A DNA stretch of 64,000 nt from Actinoplanes regularis (GTDB lineage Bacteria > Actinomycetota > Actinomycetes > Mycobacteriales > Micromonosporaceae). Below, one piece after another: positions 51,198 through 61,010 of the stretch (position 1 is its first letter; each line of letters opens with the position of its first letter). The notes under the pieces are model-generated. The model was given only the letters and a program-made list of their open reading frames with translations. It was not told the origin of the DNA and searched no databases. The DNA lies in contig NZ_FZNR01000018.1 in the NCBI RefSeq assembly GCF_900188005.1, positions 62,001-126,000 of the forward strand, written 5' to 3'. Made by a program: the position numbers and the translations under genes.

Positions 51198-52459
51198 TTG
51201 ACATCCTCTCCGCCCTGAAGGACGGAGATTCCCTCCACGCTGCGCGTGGACCGCGCGGCGTCCGGGTGGGTTACCGCTTCACCGCGCGGTGCCGGGACAA
51301 GTCCTGGTCTTACCCGCACTCGACGGTCGTTTAGCCTGTCCGCCTGCCCAGCGGCCAGGATGTTGATGGCGGCGTTGACGTCCCGGTCATGGGCTGCTCC
51401 GCACGAGCAGTCCCACGACCGGACGTTCAACGCCATCTTGTCGGCGACCCGGCCGCATGCCGAGCACATCCGGGTGGACGGAAAGAACCGGTCCACCCGG
51501 GAGAACGTGCGCCCGTACCGGGCCGCCTTGTACTCCAGCATGCCGGTGAAACCGGACCATCCCGCGTCGTAGATGCTCTTGGCCAGCCGGGTCCGGCCGA
51601 GACCGGCAACACAGAGATCCTCTACGTACACCGCTTGGTTGTCACGGATGATCGCCGTGGACAGCTTGTGCTGCCAGTCACGCCGGGTGTCGGCCACCCG
51701 CGCGTGCGCGCGAGCGACCTTCACGGCGGCCTTTCTCCGGTTGGCCGATCCCTCCTGCTTGCGAGAGAGAGCCCGTTGCAGCCGCTTGAGTTTGCGGGCG
51801 GCGCGCCGCAAAAACTTCGGTGCGGCCACCTTCGTGCCGTCCGACAGGACAGCGAAGTGCGTCAGCCCGAGATCGATACCGACCTCTGTGTCGACCTGGG
51901 GCAGTGTCTCGTCGTCGGTCGTGGTGACGACGAACGAGGCGAAGTACCGGCCGGCCGCGTCCTTGATGACAGCCACGGACGATGGGTCGCACGGCAGGGT
52001 CCGTGACCAGCGCACCTGAAGGTCGCCGATCTTCGGCAGCCGCAGCCGGCCGTTGCCGAGAATCTTGAACCGGGAGTTCCTGGTGAACCGGATGGCCTGC
52101 CGGTTGTCCTTACGCGAGCGGAACCGCGGCGGGGCGATCTTGGGGCCCTTGCGTTTGCCGGACAGCGAGTCGAAGAAGTTGCGGTACGCGGTGTTCAGAT
52201 CCGTCAGGGCCTGCTGCAACACGACGGCTGACACCTCGCCCAGCCAGGCACGCTCCGCAGTCAGCTTGGCCTCGGTGATGACCCGCTTCGACAGATCACC
52301 ATCGGTGATGTACTTCTCGCCCGCCCTACGGGCCTGCCGGCGCAGCCGCAGCCCATCGTTGAACACCACCCGCGCGCACCCGAACGCCTTGGCCAACTCG
52401 GTCCGCTGACCCGGCGTCGGGTAGACCCGGAACTGGTAACGCAGCCGCACGACCAGCAC
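51086..52459 (-). CDS. tnpB: TnpB, IS200/IS605 RNA-guided nuclease
   Basis: A 457-residue TnpB. RuvC catalytic residues are Asp196 (VGIDLGL), Glu280 (YVEDL) and Asp360 (HDRDVNAAIN). The zinc finger uses Cys332, Cys335, Cys351 and Cys353 (MCSACG, CSCG). The N-terminal domain (MLVVRLRYQFRVYPTPGQRT) is typical. TnpB proteins cut DNA guided by an RNA from the element's right end (established for ISDra2). All key residues are present. The frame runs past the element's right end (about residue 420), so roughly the last 37 residues come from the interrupted host gene, read antisense. Divergent from tnpA with a 16-base gap. Confidence 0.9.
   Translation of the reverse strand: MLVVRLRYQFRVYPTPGQRTELAKAFGCARVVFNDGLRLRRQARRAGEKYITDGDLSKRVITEAKLTAERAWLGEVSAVVLQQALTDLNTAYRNFFDSLSGKRKGPKIAPPRFRSRKDNRQAIRFTRNSRFKILGNGRLRLPKIGDLQVRWSRTLPCDPSSVAVIKDAAGRYFASFVVTTTDDETLPQVDTEVGIDLGLTHFAVLSDGTKVAAPKFLRRAARKLKRLQRALSRKQEGSANRRKAAVKVARAHARVADTRRDWQHKLSTAIIRDNQAVYVEDLCVAGLGRTRLAKSIYDAGWSGFTGMLEYKAARYGRTFSRVDRFFPSTRMCSACGRVADKMALNVRSWDCSCGAAHDRDVNAAINILAAGQADRLNDRRVRVRPGLVPAPRGEAVTHPDAARSTRSVEGISVLQGGEDVNQSISPGLSTSNRWVATEAHGEYSGRVRRVSRSHEPS
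51198..51350 (-). ncRNA. predicted TnpB guide (omega) RNA
   Basis: In studied elements the guide RNA overlaps the end of tnpB and the right end of the IS, and its 3' guide is copied from the flanking host DNA. Here the scaffold would include the hairpin at 51208-51227 and end with GTCAA at 51198. The guide would then be the minus-strand sequence 51197-51178, part of the interrupted gene. The 5' boundary is a guess. Confidence 0.4.
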
Positions 52460-52475
52460 AGTATCATGTTGGTCT

Positions 52476-52892
52476 ATGGAGGATGTTCACAGCATTCGTA
52501 CAGGTAGACACTGCGTTTTTGCGATGCATGTCCATTTGGTTTTCGTGACGAAATTCCGGCACAAGGTCTTCGACGACCGGCACCTGACCCGGCTGCAACA
52601 GATCATGCGGGACGTCTGCGCCGACTTCGAGGCCGAACTGATCGAGTTCAACGGCGAGAACAACCACGTGCACCTGCTGGTCAACTACCCACCCAAAATG
52701 GCCGTGGCCCGACTGGTCAACAGCCTCAAAGGCGTCTCCTCACGCCGCCTACGACAGGAATTCCCCGACCTGGCCCACCACTACTACCAGGCCAACAAGC
52801 TCTGGTCAGGCTCATACTTCGCCGGATCCGTCGGCGGGCCACCACTGAGTGCCGTCAAGCAGTACATCGAGCAGCAGAACCCTCCCGGTTAA
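52476..52892 (+). CDS. tnpA: TnpA, IS200/IS605 HUH transposase
   Basis: A 138-residue Y1 transposase of usual length. The HUH motif is NNHVHLLVNYPP, the start VFAMHVHLVFVTKFRHKVFD is typical, and the catalytic Tyr is in AVKQYIEQQ near the C-terminus. It is complete, so the element may be active. It excises and inserts single-stranded DNA using the subterminal hairpins. The gene is divergent from tnpB and ends at the left-end hairpin. Confidence 0.92.
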   Translation: MEDVHSIRTGRHCVFAMHVHLVFVTKFRHKVFDDRHLTRLQQIMRDVCADFEAELIEFNGENNHVHLLVNYPPKMAVARLVNSLKGVSSRRLRQEFPDLAHHYYQANKLWSGSYFAGSVGGPPLSAVKQYIEQQNPPG

Positions 52893-53064
52893 GGCCCTGC
52901 TCGGGCCTTGGCGGCCCTCCCAGCGCGGGCCTTCACCCCCGGCCTGACGGCGCCCAGGCGCATGCTCCCGGCTGACACGACCGCATCGAGCAATTCATCG
53001 ACATCGAACGATGACTGGAGCCGGCCACGCCCGCACCTCCCAGGATCACCGTCGAGCGGGTGGG

Positions 53065-53733
53065 ATGTCCTGTTGTGCTTTACTGCGGAATGTGAGGAAG
53101 TCGGTTGGTTTGGCCCTCGGGCTGGCGTTGGTGCTGGCCGGGGCCGGTGCCGTGGCTGGTCGGCGATGGTGGCATGACCGTCCGCCGTACGGGCCTGAGG
53201 TACTGAACGCCCGGGCAACGCTTCAGCTCGTGGACCAGGCGACCGCGGACGCCGCGCTCCAGCCGGTCAACGCCAGCGTGGCCGGTGACGGGGACCAGAT
53301 CTTCCTCGGGCGGGTCGCGTGGGACCGGCCACCGCACCCCCAGAAGGACGGTTCCTTCCGCATCGTCCTGCTCGACAAGCGCAGTCACCTCCTGCCCGGC
53401 TTCATCGCCGTGACGTCGGCCGAGCCCGAGGACGTGAGCACGGGGACGGATGGCGCCCTGGACCAGGCTCAGAAGCGCTATCCGTGGCTGCAAGGCGTCG
53501 GCGTACGGGAGATCGACGGGTCTTATTGGAGCTCCGGCAGCACTGTTTTCGTGGGGTCGGTGGACGCCTCGCCGGTGACCTTTCAGACCGTGCTCCACCC
53601 GGCAGATCCGGAGACACCGCCCGAGCAGCAGATGGTGGCCACGGCGCCCGCGGCGGTGGAAGACCTCATGGTCGCTCTGATCTGTGTCGGACCCGACGGG
53701 CAGGTCTATTGGGCTCAACGGCTGCTGCACTGA
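53065..53733 (+). CDS. hypothetical membrane-anchored protein
   Basis: A 222-residue protein. One N-terminal membrane helix (VGLALGLALVLAGAGAVAG) is followed by an extracellular domain with strands such as GDQIFLGRVAWDRPPH, FRIVLLDKRSHLLPGFIAVT and STVFVGSVDASPVTFQTVLH. No family recognised. GTG 53092 would start directly at the anchor and is an alternative. It lies inside the second duplication copy but has no counterpart in the first, so it was inserted there or deleted from the first. It is followed closely by a larger membrane protein gene and may form a unit with it. Confidence 0.65.
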   Translation: MSCCALLRNVRKSVGLALGLALVLAGAGAVAGRRWWHDRPPYGPEVLNARATLQLVDQATADAALQPVNASVAGDGDQIFLGRVAWDRPPHPQKDGSFRIVLLDKRSHLLPGFIAVTSAEPEDVSTGTDGALDQAQKRYPWLQGVGVREIDGSYWSSGSTVFVGSVDASPVTFQTVLHPADPETPPEQQMVATAPAAVEDLMVALICVGPDGQVYWAQRLLH

Positions 53734-53805
53734 CGCTCGGCTACCAACACGCTACGTACGGTCTAAGCTCGGCATAGTGAGCCAGATGATCTTCGCAGTG
53801 GATCC

Positions 53806-55530
53806 GTGCCGGTGACGCGGCCCGGCGCACCCGCGCTGGACGGCTCACGCATCGACCGGTGGACCGCCGCGGTCGTGCCGTGGTGGGTGCCCCGATTGGC
53901 GCTGGCCGGGGCGTGGATAGCCGCCCTTGTCACTGCGGCGGCCGGGGATCCGACTTCGTGTACGGCTACGGATCCGAGCGTGTGCGGACCGGACGTGACG
54001 TTCGCGGTGGCGCTCGTCCCGCTCGTCGCAACGCCGTTCCTGTTGTGGTGGATACCCCTGGCCGGCTGCGGGGCCGGGGTCACCTTCGCCGTCCTGGACC
54101 TGATCTACGACGACGTACCGGCCGCCAATCTGGCCTTCGGGGTTCATGGCCTGCTCTGCCTGGCGGTGGCTGTCTGGCTGGTCGCGGACCGGCGGCGGCA
54201 GGCGGCGATCGTCGCGGAGGTGGCCGGGCCGATACACCTGGACACGGCGCTCACCGAGCGACTGCGGGTCGCCTTCCCGAGATGGGGAGAGCGTACGGCG
54301 GCTGCCGTCCTGCTGGTCCTCGGCGGGATCGGCGGCCTCGCCTGGTACGGCCATCGGGCCGCTCAGGTGGCGGCACACGAGTCGGCGGCGGTCCGGGCGG
54401 ACGGCGTCATCCGCAGCGTCGACAACACCGAGGGGACGATCGCCGTGGAGGTGCCGCAGCCGGTCGAGGTGGACGTCGTGGGCTCGTACGAAGCCGGGCA
54501 GGTGATCCCGGTGCTGGTGGACGGCGCGTGGGTGCGCCCGGTCGCCGAGCCCGAGGACGTGACCGGCTGGCTCGGCGCCGGGCTCGGGGCGCTCTGCCTC
54601 GCCGCCCTCCTGCTGGTCCGCGAGCAGCGCATGCGGTCAGCCGGCCGACGACTGCTGGGCGGGCCGCTGTCCGCCGTGGAACTGACCACCGAGCTGGACG
54701 ATCACGGTCGCGCCGTGCTGCCGGACGGCATGGCGGTGGTGCCGGTCGTGGCCGCGCCGATGCGTTCGACGAGCCCGCTCGTGACCGATGAGGACGAGGA
54801 GCGGACGGCCGAGGAGATCGAGGATTTCGGTCGGCAGTGGCGTGGCGACGGCCAGGAGAGCGAGCCGCAGACCGTCACGGTGGCCGGCGACCTGCGCGAC
54901 GGCGGCTGGGTCCTGCTGATCTCCGACTCCGTCGTCCTGCTGCCCGAGGCGCCTCTGCGTATGCCGCGTCGCCGTCCCGAGGTGACCAAGGCACCGCCCG
55001 GGGAACCTCTGCCGCCCATGGACACGGGCGACCTGCCCGAGCTGCCCGTGGTCCTGTGGTCACGCCCACGCGACCGGGTGCTCGGGGCGTTGTCGCTGCT
55101 CGGTTTCGCCATCGGACCCGCCGTCGTGCTGGCCGGTGCGCCCGACGGCTGGTGGCAGACGGTCTTGGCGCTCTGGGCGGGTGGCCACTTCGCCTATCAG
55201 GGATGGTGCCGGCTGAACACACGGGTCGAGCTGACCCGCAGCGGGCTCGTGGCCCACGGCCGCGGGCGTGTCCACCACGTGCCGTGGCAACGCTTGTACG
55301 GCGTTCGGCACGACGAGAAGGGACTGTGGCTCGCCTGGGAACCCGGCAGCACCTTCCAGATCGGCGGCGTGGCTGATCGCTGGGGCGCGGTGATGATGCG
55401 ACTGCGGGAGCTCTCGCTGGCCGCCGGCGATCCGGGCGGGCGGGTCACCAGCCGGCTGGGCGGGGCCTCGGCGGTCGTGCTCGTCTACGCCTTCGTGGCG
55501 ATCGCGACCGTCTGGTGGCAGCACCGCTGA
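53806..55530 (+). CDS. multi-pass membrane protein of unknown function
   Basis: A 574-residue protein. Helices near residues 25-45, 65-85 and 90-125 are followed by a cytosolic segment, further helices (TAAAVLLVLGGIGGLAWYG; WLGAGLGALCLAALLLV), a long acidic cytosolic region (about 320-420, DEDEERTAEEIEDFG) and two C-terminal helix pairs. These enclose a PH-like stretch (RVELTRSGLVAHGRGRVHHV, PWQRLYGVRHDEKGLWLAWE) resembling bacterial PH-domain proteins. GTG start. Function unknown. It is part of the extra DNA present only in the second duplication copy, just before the secreted paralog 2. Confidence 0.7.
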   Translation: MPVTRPGAPALDGSRIDRWTAAVVPWWVPRLALAGAWIAALVTAAAGDPTSCTATDPSVCGPDVTFAVALVPLVATPFLLWWIPLAGCGAGVTFAVLDLIYDDVPAANLAFGVHGLLCLAVAVWLVADRRRQAAIVAEVAGPIHLDTALTERLRVAFPRWGERTAAAVLLVLGGIGGLAWYGHRAAQVAAHESAAVRADGVIRSVDNTEGTIAVEVPQPVEVDVVGSYEAGQVIPVLVDGAWVRPVAEPEDVTGWLGAGLGALCLAALLLVREQRMRSAGRRLLGGPLSAVELTTELDDHGRAVLPDGMAVVPVVAAPMRSTSPLVTDEDEERTAEEIEDFGRQWRGDGQESEPQTVTVAGDLRDGGWVLLISDSVVLLPEAPLRMPRRRPEVTKAPPGEPLPPMDTGDLPELPVVLWSRPRDRVLGALSLLGFAIGPAVVLAGAPDGWWQTVLALWAGGHFAYQGWCRLNTRVELTRSGLVAHGRGRVHHVPWQRLYGVRHDEKGLWLAWEPGSTFQIGGVADRWGAVMMRLRELSLAAGDPGGRVTSRLGGASAVVLVYAFVAIATVWWQHR

Positions 55531-55597
55531 GCGCCGACCCCATCTGCCGGCCGAGGCCTCATGGCCGAGTGCGGCGCCCCGGCCGGCTGGGAAAGCG

Positions 55598-56431
55598 TTA
55601 CCAGTTGGCCTTTCTGAGATTGTGCATGGCGGTCTTGGCGAGCGCCCTCAGCTTGGCCGTTTCGATGTCGTCGCGCTGGAAGCCGACGGTAACGAGATTC
55701 ATGGACACGTTCTTGTAGGCGACGAGGACGCTCTTGCCGTACAGGCTGAACGACTTCGGGGTCTTGCCCTCGATGATGTACGTCAGGGTGAAATCCATCG
55801 CGACCGACTGGTCCCCGAGTTGCGGCATCCACAGCGGGGTCATGGTGAGTCTGAGTTGACCACGGTGCAAGGCAGGGCACCGCAGGAGGATCCGCTCGAT
55901 GCGGTGGACTTCGGAACGGGACCCCACCCGCCCGAGGTCGGCCAGGGACTCCACCACGATCGGGCCGGTCTCGCCCGTCACGAACGCGGCGATCTCGATC
56001 GGGGCGCCGCGCCCCTCGGCCGTGGCCTTCCCGTCGCGCGGGCTCAGCAGGGCCGCGATATCGGCGGTGGACAGCGCCTTCCGCGTGGTCAGAGACTTCG
56101 ACTCGGGTGCGGCGGGCGGCGGTGTGGTGGCCGGCGGTGTGGTGGGCACCTGGCGCATCGGCGCGCACGGATCGTGCCGGGTGTCGGCGGGATCGTACTG
56201 CGACGCCATCAGGCTGGTGACGCTCATGTTGCCCTTGTCGAGCGGCACCGGCTGGCTGCCCGCCGGCAACTGGTCCACGGTGAGAAGCGCGCTCTTCAGC
56301 CGCGCCGGTTTGACATCGGCCTCGGCGGCGGGAGCCGCGACGGCCGGCGAGAGGTTGACCGCGAGCGTGGCCACCAGCGCGACCGGAATGGCGGTGGCGA
56401 GCTTAATCGTTCTGATCTTCCTGATTCCCAT
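55598..56431 (-). CDS. secreted protein, paralog 2 of duplicated pair
   Basis: A 277-residue exported protein with a signal peptide like paralog 1 (GIRKIRTIKLATAIPVALVA, cleavage near VAAPA). The opening VKPARLKSALLTVDQLPAGS resembles PknH-type sensor domains (tentative). The middle is proline-rich and dissimilar to paralog 1, including TTPPATTPPPAAPES. The C-terminal half is again close to paralog 1 (MTPLWMPQLGDQSVAMDFTL, SLYGKSVLVAYKNVSMNLVT, LRKANW). Conserved ends and a variable middle suggest diversification of a recognition region or a local gene-conversion mosaic. Confidence 0.75.
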   Translation of the reverse strand: MGIRKIRTIKLATAIPVALVATLAVNLSPAVAAPAAEADVKPARLKSALLTVDQLPAGSQPVPLDKGNMSVTSLMASQYDPADTRHDPCAPMRQVPTTPPATTPPPAAPESKSLTTRKALSTADIAALLSPRDGKATAEGRGAPIEIAAFVTGETGPIVVESLADLGRVGSRSEVHRIERILLRCPALHRGQLRLTMTPLWMPQLGDQSVAMDFTLTYIIEGKTPKSFSLYGKSVLVAYKNVSMNLVTVGFQRDDIETAKLRALAKTAMHNLRKANW

Positions 56432-56569
56432 TGCCCAAACGCTAGGCGACCCCTATCGCAAAGTCAGCGAGATCATAAAGGACGGATTTTTCGGTTACCG
56501 CAATTCACATCAATTAATTGAATACACGCCGCCGGATGATGCCGAACAAATTCCGGCGCCCCGCGGCGG

Positions 56570-57601
56570 TCAGCCGTTGAAGACCTCCCACGCCAGGTCC
56601 AGGTGCCGCAACGGCCGCAGGAAGGCGGGGTGACTGGCGCCGGCGTAGACCTCGAACACCTCGGAGCCGTCCTCGGTGGGGCCGGCCTGCACCACGAGCC
56701 CTGGCCCGACGTACGTGTGGGTCCGCGGACCCGGCCAGCGCAGCGGCCGTAGCGGCACCCGCCGCAACGGCTCGACCAGCCGCCGGACCTGGTCAGCGTC
56801 GGCGAACGCGAGACCGCCGTGGGGCCCGTCGAGCGCCGCGCGAGCCAGCACGAACAGCAGGAGAAAGCCGTGCAGCGGCTCCCGCTCGGCGACCAGGCCG
56901 TCGCCGAGACCCTCGTAGTAGACCGCCGGGTTCACGCCCGCCGCCTCGAACAACAACCGGAAGACCCCGTCGCTCTCCTGACCGAACGCCACGAGTCCGT
57001 CGGCCCGATCGCGATCGGTACGCGAACTCGGGTAGAGGAACACCGAGCCACAGTGCTCCGGTGTCCGGTGGAACCGGCCCAGCGCCGGCGACACGATACT
57101 GATTTCACGGGGCGGTTCCGTGTCGGGGAACCAGCCGGCGGCGAACTGCTCCATCGCACCCAGCGGATCACCGGGGAGCAGGTCCAGCCAGCCCAGGCTG
57201 GGCGGCTCGGGTGCGGGCGACGTCGGTCGCACCCGGTCCAGCAGGTCGTACGACAACGGCTTGTCGAACCACAGCGTGACTTCCCGCAGCCGTCCGCCCT
57301 GCCGCTCCAGCGAGCCCGGCCGGACCGGCCCGAGGCAGAGCAATCCGTCCGGCAGGCGAGCGAAGGCCGCCCTCGCCGACGCGAACTCGACCCCCGCCGG
57401 GAAGGGCTCGCGCAGCACGAGATCGTCGGCCGACCGCACACCGGATCCATCCGGCCGGTACCCGGACGCGACGATGATCGCGAGCTCGCCCGGAGCCGAA
57501 ACGTAGGTCACGTCCGCGCCGCCGTCCAGAACGGTGGCGCCGTCCCCGAACAGCGAATCCACCTGCGTCAACGCAAAGAACTGGCCGACCTCGAACCGCA
57601 C
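56570..57601 (-). CDS. hypothetical protein, intact copy
   Basis: A 343-residue soluble protein: VRFEVGQFFALTQVDSLFGD, repeated WLDLLPGDPLGAMEQFAAGW-type segments, HCGSVFLYPSSRTDRDRADG, VYYEGLGDGLVAEREPLHGF and C-terminal HLDLAWEVFNG. No recognised domain. A truncated copy lies at 50088-50594. GTG 57601 is preferred, because the upstream ATG at 57658 sits inside the terminator hairpin of the preceding gene. It shares direction with the secreted paralog 2 gene downstream, as the truncated copy does with paralog 1, so the pair was duplicated as a unit. Confidence 0.7.
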   Translation of the reverse strand: MRFEVGQFFALTQVDSLFGDGATVLDGGADVTYVSAPGELAIIVASGYRPDGSGVRSADDLVLREPFPAGVEFASARAAFARLPDGLLCLGPVRPGSLERQGGRLREVTLWFDKPLSYDLLDRVRPTSPAPEPPSLGWLDLLPGDPLGAMEQFAAGWFPDTEPPREISIVSPALGRFHRTPEHCGSVFLYPSSRTDRDRADGLVAFGQESDGVFRLLFEAAGVNPAVYYEGLGDGLVAEREPLHGFLLLFVLARAALDGPHGGLAFADADQVRRLVEPLRRVPLRPLRWPGPRTHTYVGPGLVVQAGPTEDGSEVFEVYAGASHPAFLRPLRHLDLAWEVFNG

Positions 57602-57646
57602 GGGAGCACCATAGCCAGGGACCGGGGTGGGGTGCGCTGCGGGACC

Positions 57647-57686
57647 CGCCGGATCCATCGGACGCTGCCGTCCGATGGATCCGGCG
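57647..57686 (-). terminator. perfect hairpin after the debranching enzyme gene
   Basis: Eighteen-base arms (57647-57664 and 57669-57686, CGCCGGATCC... and its complement) pair perfectly around the four-base loop CTGC. It lies just downstream of the minus-strand stop at 57694; no T-run follows. Confidence 0.75.
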
Positions 57687-57693
57687 TTGCGGC

Positions 57694-60021
<2,328 letters not shown>

Positions 60022-60096
60022 TACGAAGACCTCCTCGTGGGGACGGGGTGGTACGAGGAAGCCGGCGAGTGGGCCCGCTCTGCCGACCGCGTGCGC

Positions 60097-60110
60097 TGCA
60101 AGTACTTGCA
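60097..60110. promoter_or_regulatory. LacI/MalR-type operator (predicted)
   Basis: TGCAAGTACTTGCA is a perfect 14-base palindrome about 75 bases upstream of the debranching enzyme start. Palindromes with TGCAAG and CTTGCA halves are known from actinobacterial amylase and maltose genes under LacI-family control. Confidence 0.55.
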
Positions 60111-60445
60111 ATGTTTCCGAGAAGCTACCATCCGCTGTCATAAATGTTAACGGTCGTATCGGTCGCAACACGACCGATCTTGGGCCGGAAGACCACTCCA
60201 CCCCGCTTCAACAGTCGGAATGTGCTACCAGGATCTGCAAGAAGTTGCCGGTGCGAACCGACGATGACGGCCGGTCCGCTGTCCGCGGCCGGCCGTCATC
60301 GTTGTATCGGGAGTCCGGACACCATCAGGAGAACCGGCTGCGGGTCTGGGCCGCGGCCGGGTTCCCGGGGTGGCCGGGCGTCGCGCGGGGCTTGGCCCGC
60401 GAGGGCCGGCCACGGGACTCCATGGTCGTACCCGCGAATGGGTCT

Positions 60446-60481
60446 GTTGCCGGGCTGCCGGAGACCCGGTGGCCCGGCAAC
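60446..60481 (-). terminator. hairpin after excalibur gene
   Basis: GTTGCCGGGC (60446-60455) pairs with GCCCGGCAAC (60472-60481), five bases beyond the stop of the minus-strand operon. Stable stem, no T-run. Confidence 0.6.
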
Positions 60482-60485
60482 GACC

Positions 60486-61010
60486 TCAGCCGCAGGCGAT
60501 CTTGTTCTTGTCGGGGTCGAGGTTCTGGCGGTCCTTGGCGGCGACCGGGACGCCGGTGAAACCGTGCGCCTTCAGCCAGGCGCAACGGTCGGTCACCCCC
60601 TTCGGGAACGTCACCGGAACGCACTGGGCCTTGGTCCCGTAGTTCCGGTCACAACCGTCCACGTTCGGCGTGACCCTGACCGGTGCCTTCGGCGACTTGC
60701 CCGGCCGGATCCGGGCCCGGCCCGGCTGCCCCGCGAACGGCTGCACGAACGGCGCCGGCGTTCCGTGGACCTTCGGGGGCTTCGCCGCCGCGGCGGTGGT
60801 CTTCTCCGGCGTGGCGGCCCGATCTTTGACTGACCGGTCCGCGGCCTGGTCGGCCCGGCTGGTCCCGGTGGCCCCGAGCGAGGCCTGAGCCGCCGCGGGC
60901 GTGCTCAGGAGACGCGGATCCGGCGTCCGCTGGTCGACCACCGTCCAGGTGGCGGCGGCGCAGAGCACAGCGGCGCCGAGACCGATCCAGGTGTAACGCA
61001 TCCGGCTCAT
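60486..61010 (-). CDS. excalibur calcium-binding domain protein, exported
   Basis: A 174-residue protein: N-terminal membrane anchor or signal (RYTWIGLGAAVLCAAATWTVV), Ala/Pro/Lys linker, and a C-terminal Cys-containing segment. It ends in the excalibur signature DPDKNKIACG, with CDRNYGTKAQCVPV and DRCAWLKAHG before it. Excalibur domains are small calcium-binding motifs of cell-surface proteins. The ATG overlaps the stop of the upstream oxidase gene (ATGA), so translation is coupled. It may help anchor or organise the surface product of the oxidase/glycosyltransferase operon; that is inference. Confidence 0.85.
   Translation of the reverse strand: MSRMRYTWIGLGAAVLCAAATWTVVDQRTPDPRLLSTPAAAQASLGATGTSRADQAADRSVKDRAATPEKTTAAAAKPPKVHGTPAPFVQPFAGQPGRARIRPGKSPKAPVRVTPNVDGCDRNYGTKAQCVPVTFPKGVTDRCAWLKAHGFTGVPVAAKDRQNLDPDKNKIACG

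Larger units (their letters stand above)
51198..52950 (-). mobile_element. IS200/IS605 element inserted in the duplicated hypothetical gene
   Basis: The right end is near 51198, with a subterminal hairpin at 51208-51227 (CTCCGCCC-TGAA-GGACGGAG), after which tnpB begins on the minus strand. The left end lies beyond tnpA, with hairpin AAGGCCC-TGCTC-GGGCCTT at 52891-52909; the exact left border (about 52945-52952) is inferred from where host homology resumes. Divergent tnpA and tnpB is the IS605 arrangement. No target duplication is expected for this family. Confidence 0.8.
60022..60485. other. intergenic region upstream of debranching enzyme gene
   Basis: About 460 bases with no supported gene. 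It contains the debranching-gene leader, a palindromic operator candidate at 60097-60110, and a perfect 13-base inverted repeat (CGATGACGGCCGG at 60262-60274 with its complement at 60289-60301), probably a terminator-like stem. A hairpin at 60446-60481 ends the operon on its right. Confidence 0.6.
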
